From: Psychromonas sp. SP041
GTDB taxonomy: Bacteria; Pseudomonadota; Gammaproteobacteria; Enterobacterales; Psychromonadaceae
DNA length: 50,282 nucleotides
Direction: 5' to 3'
Assembly: GCF_000470315.2 (NCBI RefSeq)
Contig: NZ_CBRF02000035.1
Span: forward strand, 1 to 50,282
Under the pieces are notes generated by a model that had not been told where the DNA came from, ran no database searches, and was given only the letters and a program-made list of their open reading frames with translations. Position numbers and translations under genes: made by a program. Below, piece after piece: positions 1-8,041 of the stretch. Positions within the stretch are counted from its first letter, which is position 1, and every line of letters begins with the position of its first letter.

Positions 1-34
1 GCCACAGTGCATCTGTTAACATTGTTCTTGGCAT
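1..34 (-). CDS. IS5-like transposase, N-terminal fragment
   Basis: Eleven codons are visible before the window edge, reading MPRTMLTDALW. This resembles the N-terminus of many IS5-family (IS427-like) transposases, which begin with a short basic segment followed by LTDxxW. The start ATG (34-32) lies inside an inverted repeat whose partner (81-89) is upstream of the predicted promoter start. Too little is present to judge whether the transposase is intact. Confidence 0.5.
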   Translation of the reverse strand, partial: MPRTMLTDALW

Positions 35-127
35 GGTGGTATTCTTGTATGTTGATTTTTGGCGAAACCATTATACATTTCCACCATGCTGTTCAAAAAT
101 CACTCTTGAAAGATCAACACGCCCTAG
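1..127 (-). mobile_element. Left end of an IS5-family-like insertion sequence (cut by window edge)
   Basis: Read on the minus strand, a terminal sequence beginning GGGCGTGTTGATCTTTC (about 124-108) is followed by a promoter-like TTGAAC-15-TATAAT pair (96-91 and 75-70) and then a transposase start. CTAG at 124-127 would fit the YTAR target duplications of the IS5 group, but the other end is outside the window. Two 9-bp inverted repeats (31-39 with 81-89, 53-61 with 94-102) bracket the promoter and the start codon. Family assignment rests on the first eleven transposase residues and the layout, so it is moderate. Confidence 0.6.
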
Positions 128-206
128 ATAGATGCACTTATCTTATTGTCTGCGTATAACTTTCACAAAAGAGAGATACAAGCAATATAATATACAGTTA
201 GGGTAA

Positions 207-914
207 TTAGTTTAAAAAAACATTTGGTTCAATTAATCCAATTTTTCCTGTTTGATAACTGCCTAAATCCATAAAGGTCCGATTACCGATTGTTACATAT
301 TGAGATACTATCGCATGCCCATGAAAAACATGATTTATATTAGTAACGTCTTTTATTTCTTTGATATCTTCCTCCATTCTAAGTGATTGACGCTTTCTCC
401 ACATCATTCGTTTAGTTTCCAATATATCATCTAATTCACTAGGATTGACAGTATTTAATAACTTCACTACATCATGCCAATCACAACGAAACGGTAACTC
501 AGCATGTACTAACCCTATCTTTTTATTTGAAGATAAACTTAGTTCAATGGCTACTGGTAATTCCCTAAAACGCTGACAAAAAACATTCAATTGTTCATTT
601 GATAATTCCTTCGCCCAGGCTCCACCACAACGAAGCCAACGTTCCGACCATTCATCGGAGTTTTCAGCTACTGAATGAATTAACATTCTTTCGTGATTGC
701 CTTGAATAGCATAGAACCATGGTTTATCCAACCACAATAAGGCTTGGTCAGATTCATTTCCTCGATCAATAAGATCGCCTAAACTAAAAAGTCTATCTTT
801 TTCTTCATCAAAACCTATCGCGTCTAATTGCAATTGAAGAATAGAAAAGTGACCATGAATATCAGAACAAATATAGTCACTTCCGACTAGATTTTTATTA
901 AACTTAGCAATCAT
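207..914 (-). CDS. PrpA/lambda-type Ser/Thr protein phosphatase (metallophosphoesterase)
   Basis: This is a 235-residue calcineurin-like phosphoesterase. All metal-binding motifs are visible: SDIHGH (residues 17-22), GDLIDRG (46-52), GNHE (72-75) and a C-terminal HGHA. Length and motifs match the bacterial PrpA/PrpB and phage lambda PP phosphatases, which dephosphorylate proteins using two metal ions. The reading frame stays open up to 1082, but the additional 56 residues look unlike protein of this family. ATG at 914-912 puts the first motif where the family has it, so I chose that start; it has only a weak ribosome-binding site. The gene stands alone between the IS end and a repeat. Its substrate is unknown. 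Confidence 0.85.
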   Translation of the reverse strand: MIAKFNKNLVGSDYICSDIHGHFSILQLQLDAIGFDEEKDRLFSLGDLIDRGNESDQALLWLDKPWFYAIQGNHERMLIHSVAENSDEWSERWLRCGGAWAKELSNEQLNVFCQRFRELPVAIELSLSSNKKIGLVHAELPFRCDWHDVVKLLNTVNPSELDDILETKRMMWRKRQSLRMEEDIKEIKDVTNINHVFHGHAIVSQYVTIGNRTFMDLGSYQTGKIGLIEPNVFLN

Positions 915-1088
915 AAAAAATATTACCAATTGGATTAAAATACCTATTATACTTCTTGTAGCCCTATTATAAATGAGATTATTGAGCCTATTTATTAGAA
1001 GCACCAGCGAAGAAAATGGTAATCGACATTGCGTACAGAATATTTCTAGTCCCCCTCTCTTTATTTCAATAAAGTGAATCAATATATT

Positions 1089-1150
1089 GTGAGGAAGTGG
1101 GCTGTTTTACCAAGTAAAATAAATAAGCGATTTATTTTGATTGGTATAAA
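1089..1150 (+). repeat. Dispersed repeat copy A, right-end fragment
   Basis: This 60-bp stretch contains GAGGAAGTGGGCTGTTTTA, then an AAGTAAAATAAATAAG block and a terminal TTGATTGGTATAA. The same order of words recurs at 22525-22585, 46880-46930 and, inverted, at 49093-49320. Only the right end is recognisable here; the left half is absent or too diverged. Confidence 0.75.
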
Positions 1151-1165
1151 TGGAGTATCATCAAC

Positions 1166-1198
1166 AAAAAAGCCAAATGCATAAACATTTGGCTTTTT
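1166..1198 (-). terminator. Rho-independent terminator after yghU
   Basis: Perfect 13-bp stem AAAAAGCCAAATG / CATTTGGCTTTTT with a 7-nt loop and a T-run. It is symmetric and could work in both directions, but only yghU ends into it. Confidence 0.85.
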
Positions 1199-1255
1199 TA
1201 TATTTTTACTTATTTGAGTCTAAGATACATTATTTTTAAATTCAGAACCTTCAAC

Positions 1256-2116
1256 TTATTTTGGTTTTTTAGCTAATACTACATCGATATCAGCAGCACA
1301 GTGGCGCTCTGGTGCTTGTTCCCACTCTTCACCGAAAGAACGGTTTACAATACGGCCACGTTGAACACCTTCACGTTTCTCAAGTAACTTAGCCCAACGA
1401 ACTACGTTTGTGTAAGTATCGACTTGTAAGAACTCTGCTGCATCATATAATTTACCAAGTACTAAATTTCCGTACCAAGGCCATATAGCGATATCCGCAA
1501 TACTGAATTCCTCACCCGCAACAAACGTGTTTTTAGCTAACTGTTTATCTAAAACATCCAACTGACGTTTAGCTTCCATCGCAAAGCGATTGATTGGGTA
1601 TTCAAATTTTTCATCTGCATAAGCATAAAAATGACCAAAACCACCGCCTAAAAATGGGGCAGAACCTTGCGCCCAGAACAGCCAGTTGAATGTTGTTGTA
1701 CGAGCAGCTCCTTTTTCAGGCAAGAAACGACCAAATTTTTCAGCTAAATGAACAAGAATTGATGCAGATTCAAATACGTTAACATCCTCATTACCTGATT
1801 TATCAACTAAAGCAGGAATTTTAGAGTTTGGGTTAACACTAACAAATCCAGATGAAAATTGGTCACCTTCGCCAATATTAATCAGGTAAGCATCATATTC
1901 AGCTTCTTTAACACCTGCGGCTAGTAACTCTTCTAAAAGAATTGTTACTTTTTGACCATTCGGCGTACCAAGTGAATAAAGTTGTAAATCGTGTTCACCG
2001 ACAGGTAATTCTTTATCATGTGTAGAGCCAGAAACTGGTCTATTAATACTCGCCCATTTGTTGCCGCCACTTGTGTCATGAACCCAGACTTTAGGTGGTA
2101 CATATTGCTCAGTCAT
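1256..2116 (-). CDS. yghU: GSH-dependent disulfide-bond oxidoreductase YghU
   Basis: This 286-residue Nu-class glutathione transferase is close to E. coli YghU (288 residues) along its whole length. YghU proteins bind two glutathiones and reduce disulfides in the cytoplasm rather than conjugating substrates. The thioredoxin-like domain (about 45-130) carries LGTPNGQKV, the Thr-Pro-Asn element that contacts glutathione, and NPNSKIPAL with the cis-proline. The all-helical C-terminal domain carries FLGGGFGHF and the N-capping VAGEEFSIADIAIWPW. The N-terminal INRPVSG segment is typical of YghU and absent from shorter GSTs. It lies 25 bp downstream of a second Nu-class GST, probably in one transcript, and ends at a strong terminator. 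Confidence 0.95.
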   Translation of the reverse strand: MTEQYVPPKVWVHDTSGGNKWASINRPVSGSTHDKELPVGEHDLQLYSLGTPNGQKVTILLEELLAAGVKEAEYDAYLINIGEGDQFSSGFVSVNPNSKIPALVDKSGNEDVNVFESASILVHLAEKFGRFLPEKGAARTTTFNWLFWAQGSAPFLGGGFGHFYAYADEKFEYPINRFAMEAKRQLDVLDKQLAKNTFVAGEEFSIADIAIWPWYGNLVLGKLYDAAEFLQVDTYTNVVRWAKLLEKREGVQRGRIVNRSFGEEWEQAPERHCAADIDVVLAKKPK

Positions 2117-2141
2117 TTTAATTCCTTAGGCAAATAAAAAG

Positions 2142-2819
2142 TTAAACTTTAGGGTAGTTAGATGGGAAGAACGCACGTTTTGCATCTTCATCAAACTCTT
2201 TCTTGAATGTAATATCTTGACCTATATTACGAGCACGTTCAACTGCTGGACGACTATTAATACTATCAAACCAACGTTGTAGATTTGGATAAGGTGTTAA
2301 ACCTTCTTCACCTAATACAACCGGTGCTTTATCTATCCAACCCCAAGCAGACACATCAGCAATCGTGTATGAATCACCTACAATAAATTCACGACCTGCT
2401 AAATGTTCATCTAATACTTCATAATGGCGTTGTGCTTCGCGTAAATAACGGTTAACAGCGTAATCTAAATTATCTGGAGCTGCATGTCTGAAGTGCACAG
2501 ATTGACCAGAATATGGACCAAGACCAGATGCGATAAACATTAACCAAGATAACATTTCAGCCCGATCTTCAGGTTTACCTGCTAATTTACCTGTTTTTTC
2601 AGAGAGGTACATAAGAATCGCATTTGAATCAAATACACGAGTTTCACCATCAACGATAGCCGGCGCTTTAGCATTTGGATTAATTGCACGATATTCGGGT
2701 GTATGTTGTTCACCTTTTAAAGTATCTAATGGAATCAGTTCAAAAGGAAGACCCGTCTCTTCTAGGAAAAGAGCAACTTTCATTGGATTAGGTGTATGGT
2801 GAAAATAAAATTTGATCAT
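2142..2819 (-). CDS. Nu-class glutathione transferase (YfcG-like)
   Basis: This 225-residue protein has a thioredoxin-like N-terminal domain with HHTPNPMKV (Thr9, Asn11, the same positions as in E. coli YfcG) and NPNAKAPAIVD with the cis-proline, then a helical domain with IVGDSYTIADVSAWGW. YfcG-type enzymes are glutathione-dependent disulfide reductases. The frame opens 11 codons earlier (2852), but ATG at 2819-2817 follows an AGGAGCG ribosome-binding site and starts the protein directly at the beta-strand, so I use it. It precedes yghU by 25 bp, giving a two-gene thiol redox operon. Exact orthology to yfcG is not claimed. Confidence 0.92.
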   Translation of the reverse strand: MIKFYFHHTPNPMKVALFLEETGLPFELIPLDTLKGEQHTPEYRAINPNAKAPAIVDGETRVFDSNAILMYLSEKTGKLAGKPEDRAEMLSWLMFIASGLGPYSGQSVHFRHAAPDNLDYAVNRYLREAQRHYEVLDEHLAGREFIVGDSYTIADVSAWGWIDKAPVVLGEEGLTPYPNLQRWFDSINSRPAVERARNIGQDITFKKEFDEDAKRAFFPSNYPKV

Positions 2820-3252
2820 GTAACGCTCCTTAATATTTGAACACTTATTCAAACATGAAAGTAACGATCGTTCAAGTTTGTTTTTAAAGAAACTACAAAA
2901 ATTGAATGATTGAACATAGATGAGAACAATATTTACTCATTGATTTTTCTTATAAAGAAGTTGTAAATAACGCTTAGATTAATCTTCTACTTTGATTTTT
3001 AATGAGATGATGATGTACTTTATAATAAAGGAAAAATTGTGTATTTAACCTCGTTTTTAGTTGATGAGATAGAAATCACATTTAGAATCATAAGGTTAAA
3101 CTTACTATTGTACAGTGTCATTAGTTTTAAAGATAATTTGAGCATGTAGACACAATTTACAAAAAAGCTATTGAATTGTGACAATCCAATAGCTTAATGA
3201 TTAGCAGATTAATGATAGGTTAATAATAGCTCAATAAGCGTTTAATAAAATA
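2820..3252. other. Intergenic region between GST pair and TRAP operon
   Basis: AT-rich. It contains the putative promoter region of the GST pair on its left side and a terminator hairpin (3161-3195) for the TRAP operon on its right. I found no gene or repeat in 2860-3160. Confidence 0.6.
3161..3195 (-). terminator. Terminator of the TRAP-TAXI operon
   Basis: On the minus strand, a hairpin with arms AAGCTATTG/CAATAGCTT and an inner ATTGT/ACAAT pair is followed by six Ts. It lies 58 bp beyond the permease stop codon. Confidence 0.85.
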
Positions 3253-5157
3253 TCAAACGTTCACTGCAGTCTGTTGTTTCAACTCGTTTTGTGACAAACG
3301 ATAATTGATTAAGGTTGTCACTACAATTACAGCAACACCTGTGATATTGATATACAAATAAGGTACTAACATGGCAAAACCTGATACGAGTAACAAAGCA
3401 CGAGCAGGTATCGACAATTTAGTTGCTAAGCGTCCTTCAATGGTTCCTGCAAAAGCAATGATTAAACCAATGGTTAAAATAATCGCAATCACAAAATCTA
3501 TGTTTTGACCTTCCATCCAAATAAGACCAGAAAATGCCATCATAATAGGGATAATAAAGAAGCCCTGAGCCAATTTAAAGGCTTGTATAGCAGACTTCAT
3601 GGGAGAAGTATTGGCAATACCTGCGGCGGCAAATGCAGCCAATGCAATAGGAGGTGTTACATTCGATGTTTGAGATAACCAAAAAACAATCATATGTGCA
3701 GCTAATAGCCCAACACCTAATTCAGTTAAACTTGGTACAGCCATAATTGATAATACGATATAAGCCGCCGTTACCGGTAATCCCATCCCTAAAATAACAG
3801 CCGCAATTGCGATTAGCCCTAAAACAGACCAAAGGTAACCGCCTGACAATGCCATTAAGAACTGTGTAAATTGTAAGCCAATACCGGTTTGCCCCACCAC
3901 ACCAACAACGATACCTGCGGTACCACAAGCGACTGAAATAGGTAATGCTAATAAAGCCCCTTCTTTTAAACCTTCAAAAAAGACAGAAATCGTTATGCGA
4001 CTGTGCTTTCTGCACATAGCAGCCACTAAAATAGCAACACAACCTGCTATACCAACCAAAATAGGTGAATAACTCATTAACAGTAGGCTAGTAATTAAGA
4101 TTAAAGGAACTAAAAAATGCCAACCATTCTTTAACACTGCAGATATTTTCTCAGTGACTTCCATACCCTGTAAACCTAACTTACAAGCCATCAAATGAAC
4201 ATATAACAAAGTACAAGCAAAGTATAAAATAGCCGGTGCAATAGAAACCAATAGGATTTCACTGTAAGGAATACCTGTAAATTGTGCCATTACAAATGCA
4301 CCCGCACCCATTACTGGTGGCATGATTTGTCCACCGGTTGATGCAGCAGCTTCAATACCTGCAGCTTGTTCTGGCTTATAACCAAGCTTTTTCATCATTG
4401 GAATGGTTAATGCGCCCGTTGTAACGGTATTCGCGATAGCTGAACCTGATATAGAACCTAATGCAGCAGAAGCTAATACACTGGCTTTAGCGGGACCACC
4501 ACGATATTTACCCGCGATAGAGAATGAAGCATCAATAAAGAACTTACCTGCACCGGTTACTTGCAGGAATGCACCAAACAACACAAAGATAAAGACAACA
4601 CCTGCTGCAATGGCTAACGGCGCTCCATAAACACCGTTTGTTGAGTAGATATGGAATCGAACGATTTCCTCTATTGAAAACCCTTTACTAGCAACAGCAG
4701 AAGGTAAATAGTTACCAAAAATAGCGTAAGCTAAAAATAATGCGGCAATTAAGACCATAACAGTACCAACAGTACGACGTGTGGCTTCAAGTAATAATAC
4801 CAGGATGATTAAACCTGATAATTGGTCAAGTGACGTTAATCCATCCATTAAAAAAGAGATATCATCGTAGTCAAAAGAAATAATATGGTAAGACGCCCAA
4901 GCAATTGCTGCGATAAACACGATGTCGACAACACGTCCTAATAAGTAAACCAGATTGGATTGTTGTGATTTAATTAGTGGGATAGTAAAAAAAACTAAAA
5001 TTAATGCCCAGCTTAAATGAATAGGTCTAAATACAGGGGCTGATAAATCAGCGGTAATACCTTGCCAAATTTGAAATATAGATAATGAAATAGCAGCCAG
5101 TGCGGCAACTAACACCATTTTATCTGAGACCCATTTACTTGTTGTTGATTTACTCAT
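3253..5157 (-). CDS. TRAP transporter permease, fused small and large subunits (TAXI type)
   Basis: This 634-residue integral membrane protein fuses the four-helix DctQ-like and the multi-helix DctM-like subunits, the form that partners TAXI binding proteins. The first hydrophobic helices span about 12-145, followed by the DctM-like part with glycine-rich re-entrant segments such as GSISGSAIANTVTTG, ASTGGQIMPPVMGAGAF and LGMGLPVTAAY, and repeated late in the protein as TPPIALAAFAAAG. TRAP transporters are secondary importers driven by an ion gradient, usually sodium in marine bacteria. The gene follows the TAXI receptor gene by 266 bp with a hairpin in between, and ends at a terminator. The substrate cannot be read from the sequence. 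Confidence 0.95.
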   Translation of the reverse strand: MSKSTTSKWVSDKMVLVAALAAISLSIFQIWQGITADLSAPVFRPIHLSWALILVFFTIPLIKSQQSNLVYLLGRVVDIVFIAAIAWASYHIISFDYDDISFLMDGLTSLDQLSGLIILVLLLEATRRTVGTVMVLIAALFLAYAIFGNYLPSAVASKGFSIEEIVRFHIYSTNGVYGAPLAIAAGVVFIFVLFGAFLQVTGAGKFFIDASFSIAGKYRGGPAKASVLASAALGSISGSAIANTVTTGALTIPMMKKLGYKPEQAAGIEAAASTGGQIMPPVMGAGAFVMAQFTGIPYSEILLVSIAPAILYFACTLLYVHLMACKLGLQGMEVTEKISAVLKNGWHFLVPLILITSLLLMSYSPILVGIAGCVAILVAAMCRKHSRITISVFFEGLKEGALLALPISVACGTAGIVVGVVGQTGIGLQFTQFLMALSGGYLWSVLGLIAIAAVILGMGLPVTAAYIVLSIMAVPSLTELGVGLLAAHMIVFWLSQTSNVTPPIALAAFAAAGIANTSPMKSAIQAFKLAQGFFIIPIMMAFSGLIWMEGQNIDFVIAIILTIGLIIAFAGTIEGRLATKLSIPARALLLVSGFAMLVPYLYINITGVAVIVVTTLINYRLSQNELKQQTAVNV

Positions 5158-5369
5158 TTAATTCTCCGAAGGTAGCAGTCATTGCGCCCTCCTCAATCAT
5201 GATTGTTATTACGATGGCTTCATATGAAGGTTTTTAGTTAATTGCAGTGGAGTCTAATAAAGTCTTTTAAGAGCGATTATTAGAAGTGCAATTAAGAGTG
5301 CAATTAACGTTATTAATTATTTGTACCCGTTCCTTACTTTTACTTCTATGTGTTGTGTTTTCTATTTTT

Positions 5370-5404
5370 AAGCCTCTCTAATAGCTAAGCAATGAGAGAG
5401 GCTT
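5370..5404 (-). other. Intercistronic hairpin between TAXI receptor and permease
   Basis: Ten-base perfect arms AAGCCTCTCT and AGAGAGGCTT enclose a 15-nt loop. No T-run follows on either strand, so it is not a typical terminator. Located just after the receptor gene in an operon, it could stabilise or partly terminate the upstream message and so favour receptor over permease; that is inference. Confidence 0.6.
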
Positions 5405-5423
5405 AAACAATAAAGAACAGAAG

Positions 5424-6350
5424 TTACATTTTTTCTTTCAAGTATTTTAATGAACCAGGGTGTAAATCGATTCCATTTAATTTATTCATGTTTTCTAGCG
5501 TTGTAAATTTAGTAACACTGATAATTTGATTGATTTGACTCATGTTTTCAAAAGCGACTTTAGTCATTTGATAAGCTAAATCAGTATCCATGTTTTTATT
5601 AACAATCAAGATATTCCAAACTGCAGGTGCATTAAATGCGTTAACGCTTTTGTAGCTTTCCACAGGAACTTCGATTGCCTGGTAAGAGGCATTATCATCA
5701 GATACTTTTTTAAGCTCTTCTGGACTAAATGATAAAATTCGAATGTTATGTGTAAATGCTAATTCAGTGATTGCACCAACACCAATACTTCCAACAATAA
5801 CACCGGCATCAATTTGTCCTGCTGAGATAGCATTAGTCGTTGCAGTGTAATTTAATGATTGAGCATCAATATCTTTATCAGTAATCCCCAAAGAGGCAAG
5901 GATATTTGTTGCACTCACTCGTGTACCAGATCCTGGCGCACCTAAAGAGATACGTTTACCTTTTAAATCTTTAATTGATTTGATATCTGAATCTGCAGGT
6001 ACAATGAATTGAACGACATTAGGATATAAAGCAAATAAAACAGATACATCCATTTTGCGAGGAAAAGGTTTAATACCTTCATGTGCTTGCAAAACGACAT
6101 TGCCCATAGCAATACCTGCAAGTTGTTTGTTAGACGAAACTTTAATTGTATTCTCGACTGATGCGGCAGTCACTTCTGCTCGCATATCAAAGTCTTCTAT
6201 ATTTTCACTCCAAATTTTAGCTAAGATGCCACCAAGAGGATAGTAAGTACCGCTTTGGCTACCCGTTCCAATCGTATAGTTTTCTGCCATTGCATTGAAA
6301 GAAAATAAACATGCGAGTCCGATTATTCCATTTTTAAAAATATGTTTCAT
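5424..6350 (-). CDS. TAXI-family TRAP transporter substrate-binding protein
   Basis: This 308-residue periplasmic receptor starts with a signal peptide (basic KHIFKNG, hydrophobic core, cleavage near AMA-EN at about residue 22). The mature protein opens with YTIGTGSQSGTYYPLG, the hallmark of the TAXI (TRAP-associated extracytoplasmic immunogenic) family, and continues with KGKRISLGAPGSGTRVSATNIL and an AGQIDAGVIVGSIGVGAI segment of the second lobe. AGGAT lies six bases before ATG. Some family members bind glutamate or related acids, but the ligand here is unknown. It is first in the operon with the fused permease. Confidence 0.95.
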   Translation of the reverse strand: MKHIFKNGIIGLACLFSFNAMAENYTIGTGSQSGTYYPLGGILAKIWSENIEDFDMRAEVTAASVENTIKVSSNKQLAGIAMGNVVLQAHEGIKPFPRKMDVSVLFALYPNVVQFIVPADSDIKSIKDLKGKRISLGAPGSGTRVSATNILASLGITDKDIDAQSLNYTATTNAISAGQIDAGVIVGSIGVGAITELAFTHNIRILSFSPEELKKVSDDNASYQAIEVPVESYKSVNAFNAPAVWNILIVNKNMDTDLAYQMTKVAFENMSQINQIISVTKFTTLENMNKLNGIDLHPGSLKYLKEKM

Positions 6351-7061
6351 AAGTAATCCTTCTTATTATTAAATGATATTTTCTATTAAGCTAAATGTTC
6401 TGTATTTAATGCTCTTATTAAGAGTCGAGTAATAGAGTCCTTTAGTCTCTCAGCCATATTGCACTTTTTTGTTATAGCTTTGTTGCACAAAAGATTACCA
6501 CTAAAGTAAAATCAGGCAATGCTTTGATATCACAAAGATAAAGGCATTTTGACCCTCAATCGTATTTTAAGGCGCTAGATTATAGCGATCAAATTGATAG
6601 GTCACTAGACAAAAATAATTTATAAACAATAACTTACATTTATGTTATATAAAAAAGATTATTTTTTATCATTAATTTTAGTAAGAAAAACATGAAAAAA
6701 GGAAGTTCAGTACTGTGAGTTTCGTCAGATAAATACATTTATTAAAATATTGCTATTGTAATAATGTTAAGCAATTAACTGTATTATCCATAAGTAGGTC
6801 TAGTTAAATAATGCCCCCTTCATTAATCATCTATCTGTATGCCTAACGCTATAAGAGTAGGTGTTGCATTGTTAATAATGAATTGAAAAGTGACTTCCCA
6901 TCATTACTTTCACTCTCTTAAAAAACCGTTAATTAAAAATCCTTAAATAATAATATCGAGTGCCTACCTTCCTGCTTTTTAATTAGTCACGTTAAATAAC
7001 AAGAATCACTATTTAACATGACCAATTAAATGAGGGGTTAACTCATAGAATTTTTACTTTT
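6351..7061. other. Gene-free AT-rich region upstream of the TRAP-TAXI operon
   Basis: About 700 bp with no convincing coding frame on either strand. It contains a 20-bp inverted repeat (6979-7029) and a TATAAT-like word on the minus strand at 6584-6579, about 230 bp before the receptor gene and without a good -35 element. Two GTGCAA words occur on the minus strand around 6450-6500. The size and the adjacent LysR relic suggest eroded former coding sequence. Confidence 0.5.
6979..7029. repeat. 20-bp imperfect inverted repeat with 11-nt spacer
   Basis: Arms 6979-6998 and 7010-7029 match at 18 of 20 positions. Both mismatches become G-U pairs if the minus strand is transcribed, giving a fully paired stem in that RNA. 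There is no T-run after it, so it is not a typical terminator. It sits about 30 bp beyond the stop codon of the LysR relic. Confidence 0.7.
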
Positions 7062-7199
7062 CTAAATGCACTCTTTCCTAAAGTATTGTTTACAATAATC
7101 GACAAAAGCACCAATGTAAGAAGCAATTTGACGAAAACTGAGATAAATCCCATATAAAGTATCAGTATTATTGATATGCTTATTATGTAGTAGATTCAA
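7062..7199 (-). pseudogene. C-terminal relic of a LysR-type transcriptional regulator
   Basis: The minus-strand frame between stop codons at 7200-7202 and 7062-7064 encodes about 45 residues ending LYGIYLSFRQIASYIGAFVD followed by YCKQYF. This matches the conserved end of LysR regulators (LY-x-hydrophobic-Y-x-S/P...R...AF-hydrophobic-D-aromatic). No helix-turn-helix portion is present: only about 120 bp separate it from the sulfotransferase gene, and that stretch is full of stops. I infer a decayed regulator gene, plausibly once controlling the neighbouring TRAP operon. The match is by eye over a short segment. Confidence 0.55.
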
Positions 7200-7321
7200 C
7201 TATCAATGTCATTATAAATGTGATTTAGGTCATGACAGTTATTAGTCCATAATAACCTGTTTTTAATACATTAATTTTATCTATAGCCCATTCATCGACT
7301 TAAAAGCAAATTGTAACGACT

Positions 7322-7996
7322 ATGCCAACTTCAACAAAATACCAAGCAGTTTCAACGACGAATGAAGCTAAGACAAAAATATTCATTATCGGCTTACCTC
7401 GTACTGGCACAACAAGTATCAGTGTTGCTATGTTAGATGCAGGTTTTAAAGTGGCTCATACCGCCTTTACTAAAGAGGCTTTTAGATTGGCTGATGTCAT
7501 CTCTGATGCCCCCTGCTTTTCTGATTTTAAACAGTTAGACCGACTATTTCCAAACTCAGTATTTATTTATTTAGACAGAAAGCTGCAACATTGGTTACCT
7601 TCAATGCAGCGTTTATTAAATAAAATGGCACCAGACCTTGCGCCCAAAAAAGGTAGCTTTAGCCCTGTATTAAAAAGATCATTTATAGCTACCTTTGGCA
7701 TTAATAATGAGAACTCATTAACCGAAGAGCATTTAACCCATTGTTATTTAAAACATAAAGAACAAGTACAAGAGTATTTTAAAAATCGAGATGATTTGCT
7801 GTCAATTAACATAAGCGAACATGATAGTTTTTATAAACTATGTTCTTTTTTGTCATTACCTTTCCAAGATGGGGATGTATTCCCACACCTCAATCAAGGT
7901 TCAAGTGTGGCAAACTGGAAAGCTTACAAACATAAAAACAAAGTCAGTAGCTTTAGTGCAGGGAGAGAGCACCGTCAATTCTTTGATTACACGTAG
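7322..7996 (+). CDS. Sulfotransferase-family P-loop protein
   Basis: This 224-residue protein begins with FIIGLPRTGTTS (residues 21-32), the 5'-PSB loop that binds the phosphosulfate of PAPS in sulfotransferases, followed by a helix with the usual pattern. VFIYLDRKLQHWLPSMQ (about 80-96) corresponds to the beta-strand plus 3'-phosphate-binding region seen as R-x-P-x-x-W in canonical members. The C-terminal NLNQGSSVANWKAYKHKNK resembles the end of the Sulfotransfer_4/Sulfotransfer_3 families. The acceptor is unknown and no PAPS synthesis or glycan genes are nearby. The gene converges on trmN6 with 45 bp between stops and no visible terminator. Its isolation next to a decayed regulator suggests transfer. 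Confidence 0.8.
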   Translation: MPTSTKYQAVSTTNEAKTKIFIIGLPRTGTTSISVAMLDAGFKVAHTAFTKEAFRLADVISDAPCFSDFKQLDRLFPNSVFIYLDRKLQHWLPSMQRLLNKMAPDLAPKKGSFSPVLKRSFIATFGINNENSLTEEHLTHCYLKHKEQVQEYFKNRDDLLSINISEHDSFYKLCSFLSLPFQDGDVFPHLNQGSSVANWKAYKHKNKVSSFSAGREHRQFFDYT

Positions 7997-8041
7997 TTTT
8001 CAACCCATTTATTATGGATAACTTTTATAAAGGAGTCGCGC

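Larger units (their letters stand above)
915..1255. other. Gene-free interval with repeat fragment and terminator
   Basis: This holds the unlikely N-terminal extension of the phosphatase frame (915-1082), a 60-bp fragment of the dispersed repeat (1089-1150) and the yghU terminator (1166-1198). I see nothing else in it. Confidence 0.7.

Noticed and set aside
915..1082. N-terminal extension of the protein phosphatase frame by 56 residues
   Set aside because: The additional residues do not resemble the family, whose members begin shortly before the DIHG motif. ATG at 914 fits the usual length.
7821..8021. 66-codon frame overlapping the end of the sulfotransferase gene
   Set aside because: Alternative frame of the same DNA without its own start signal or recognisable content.
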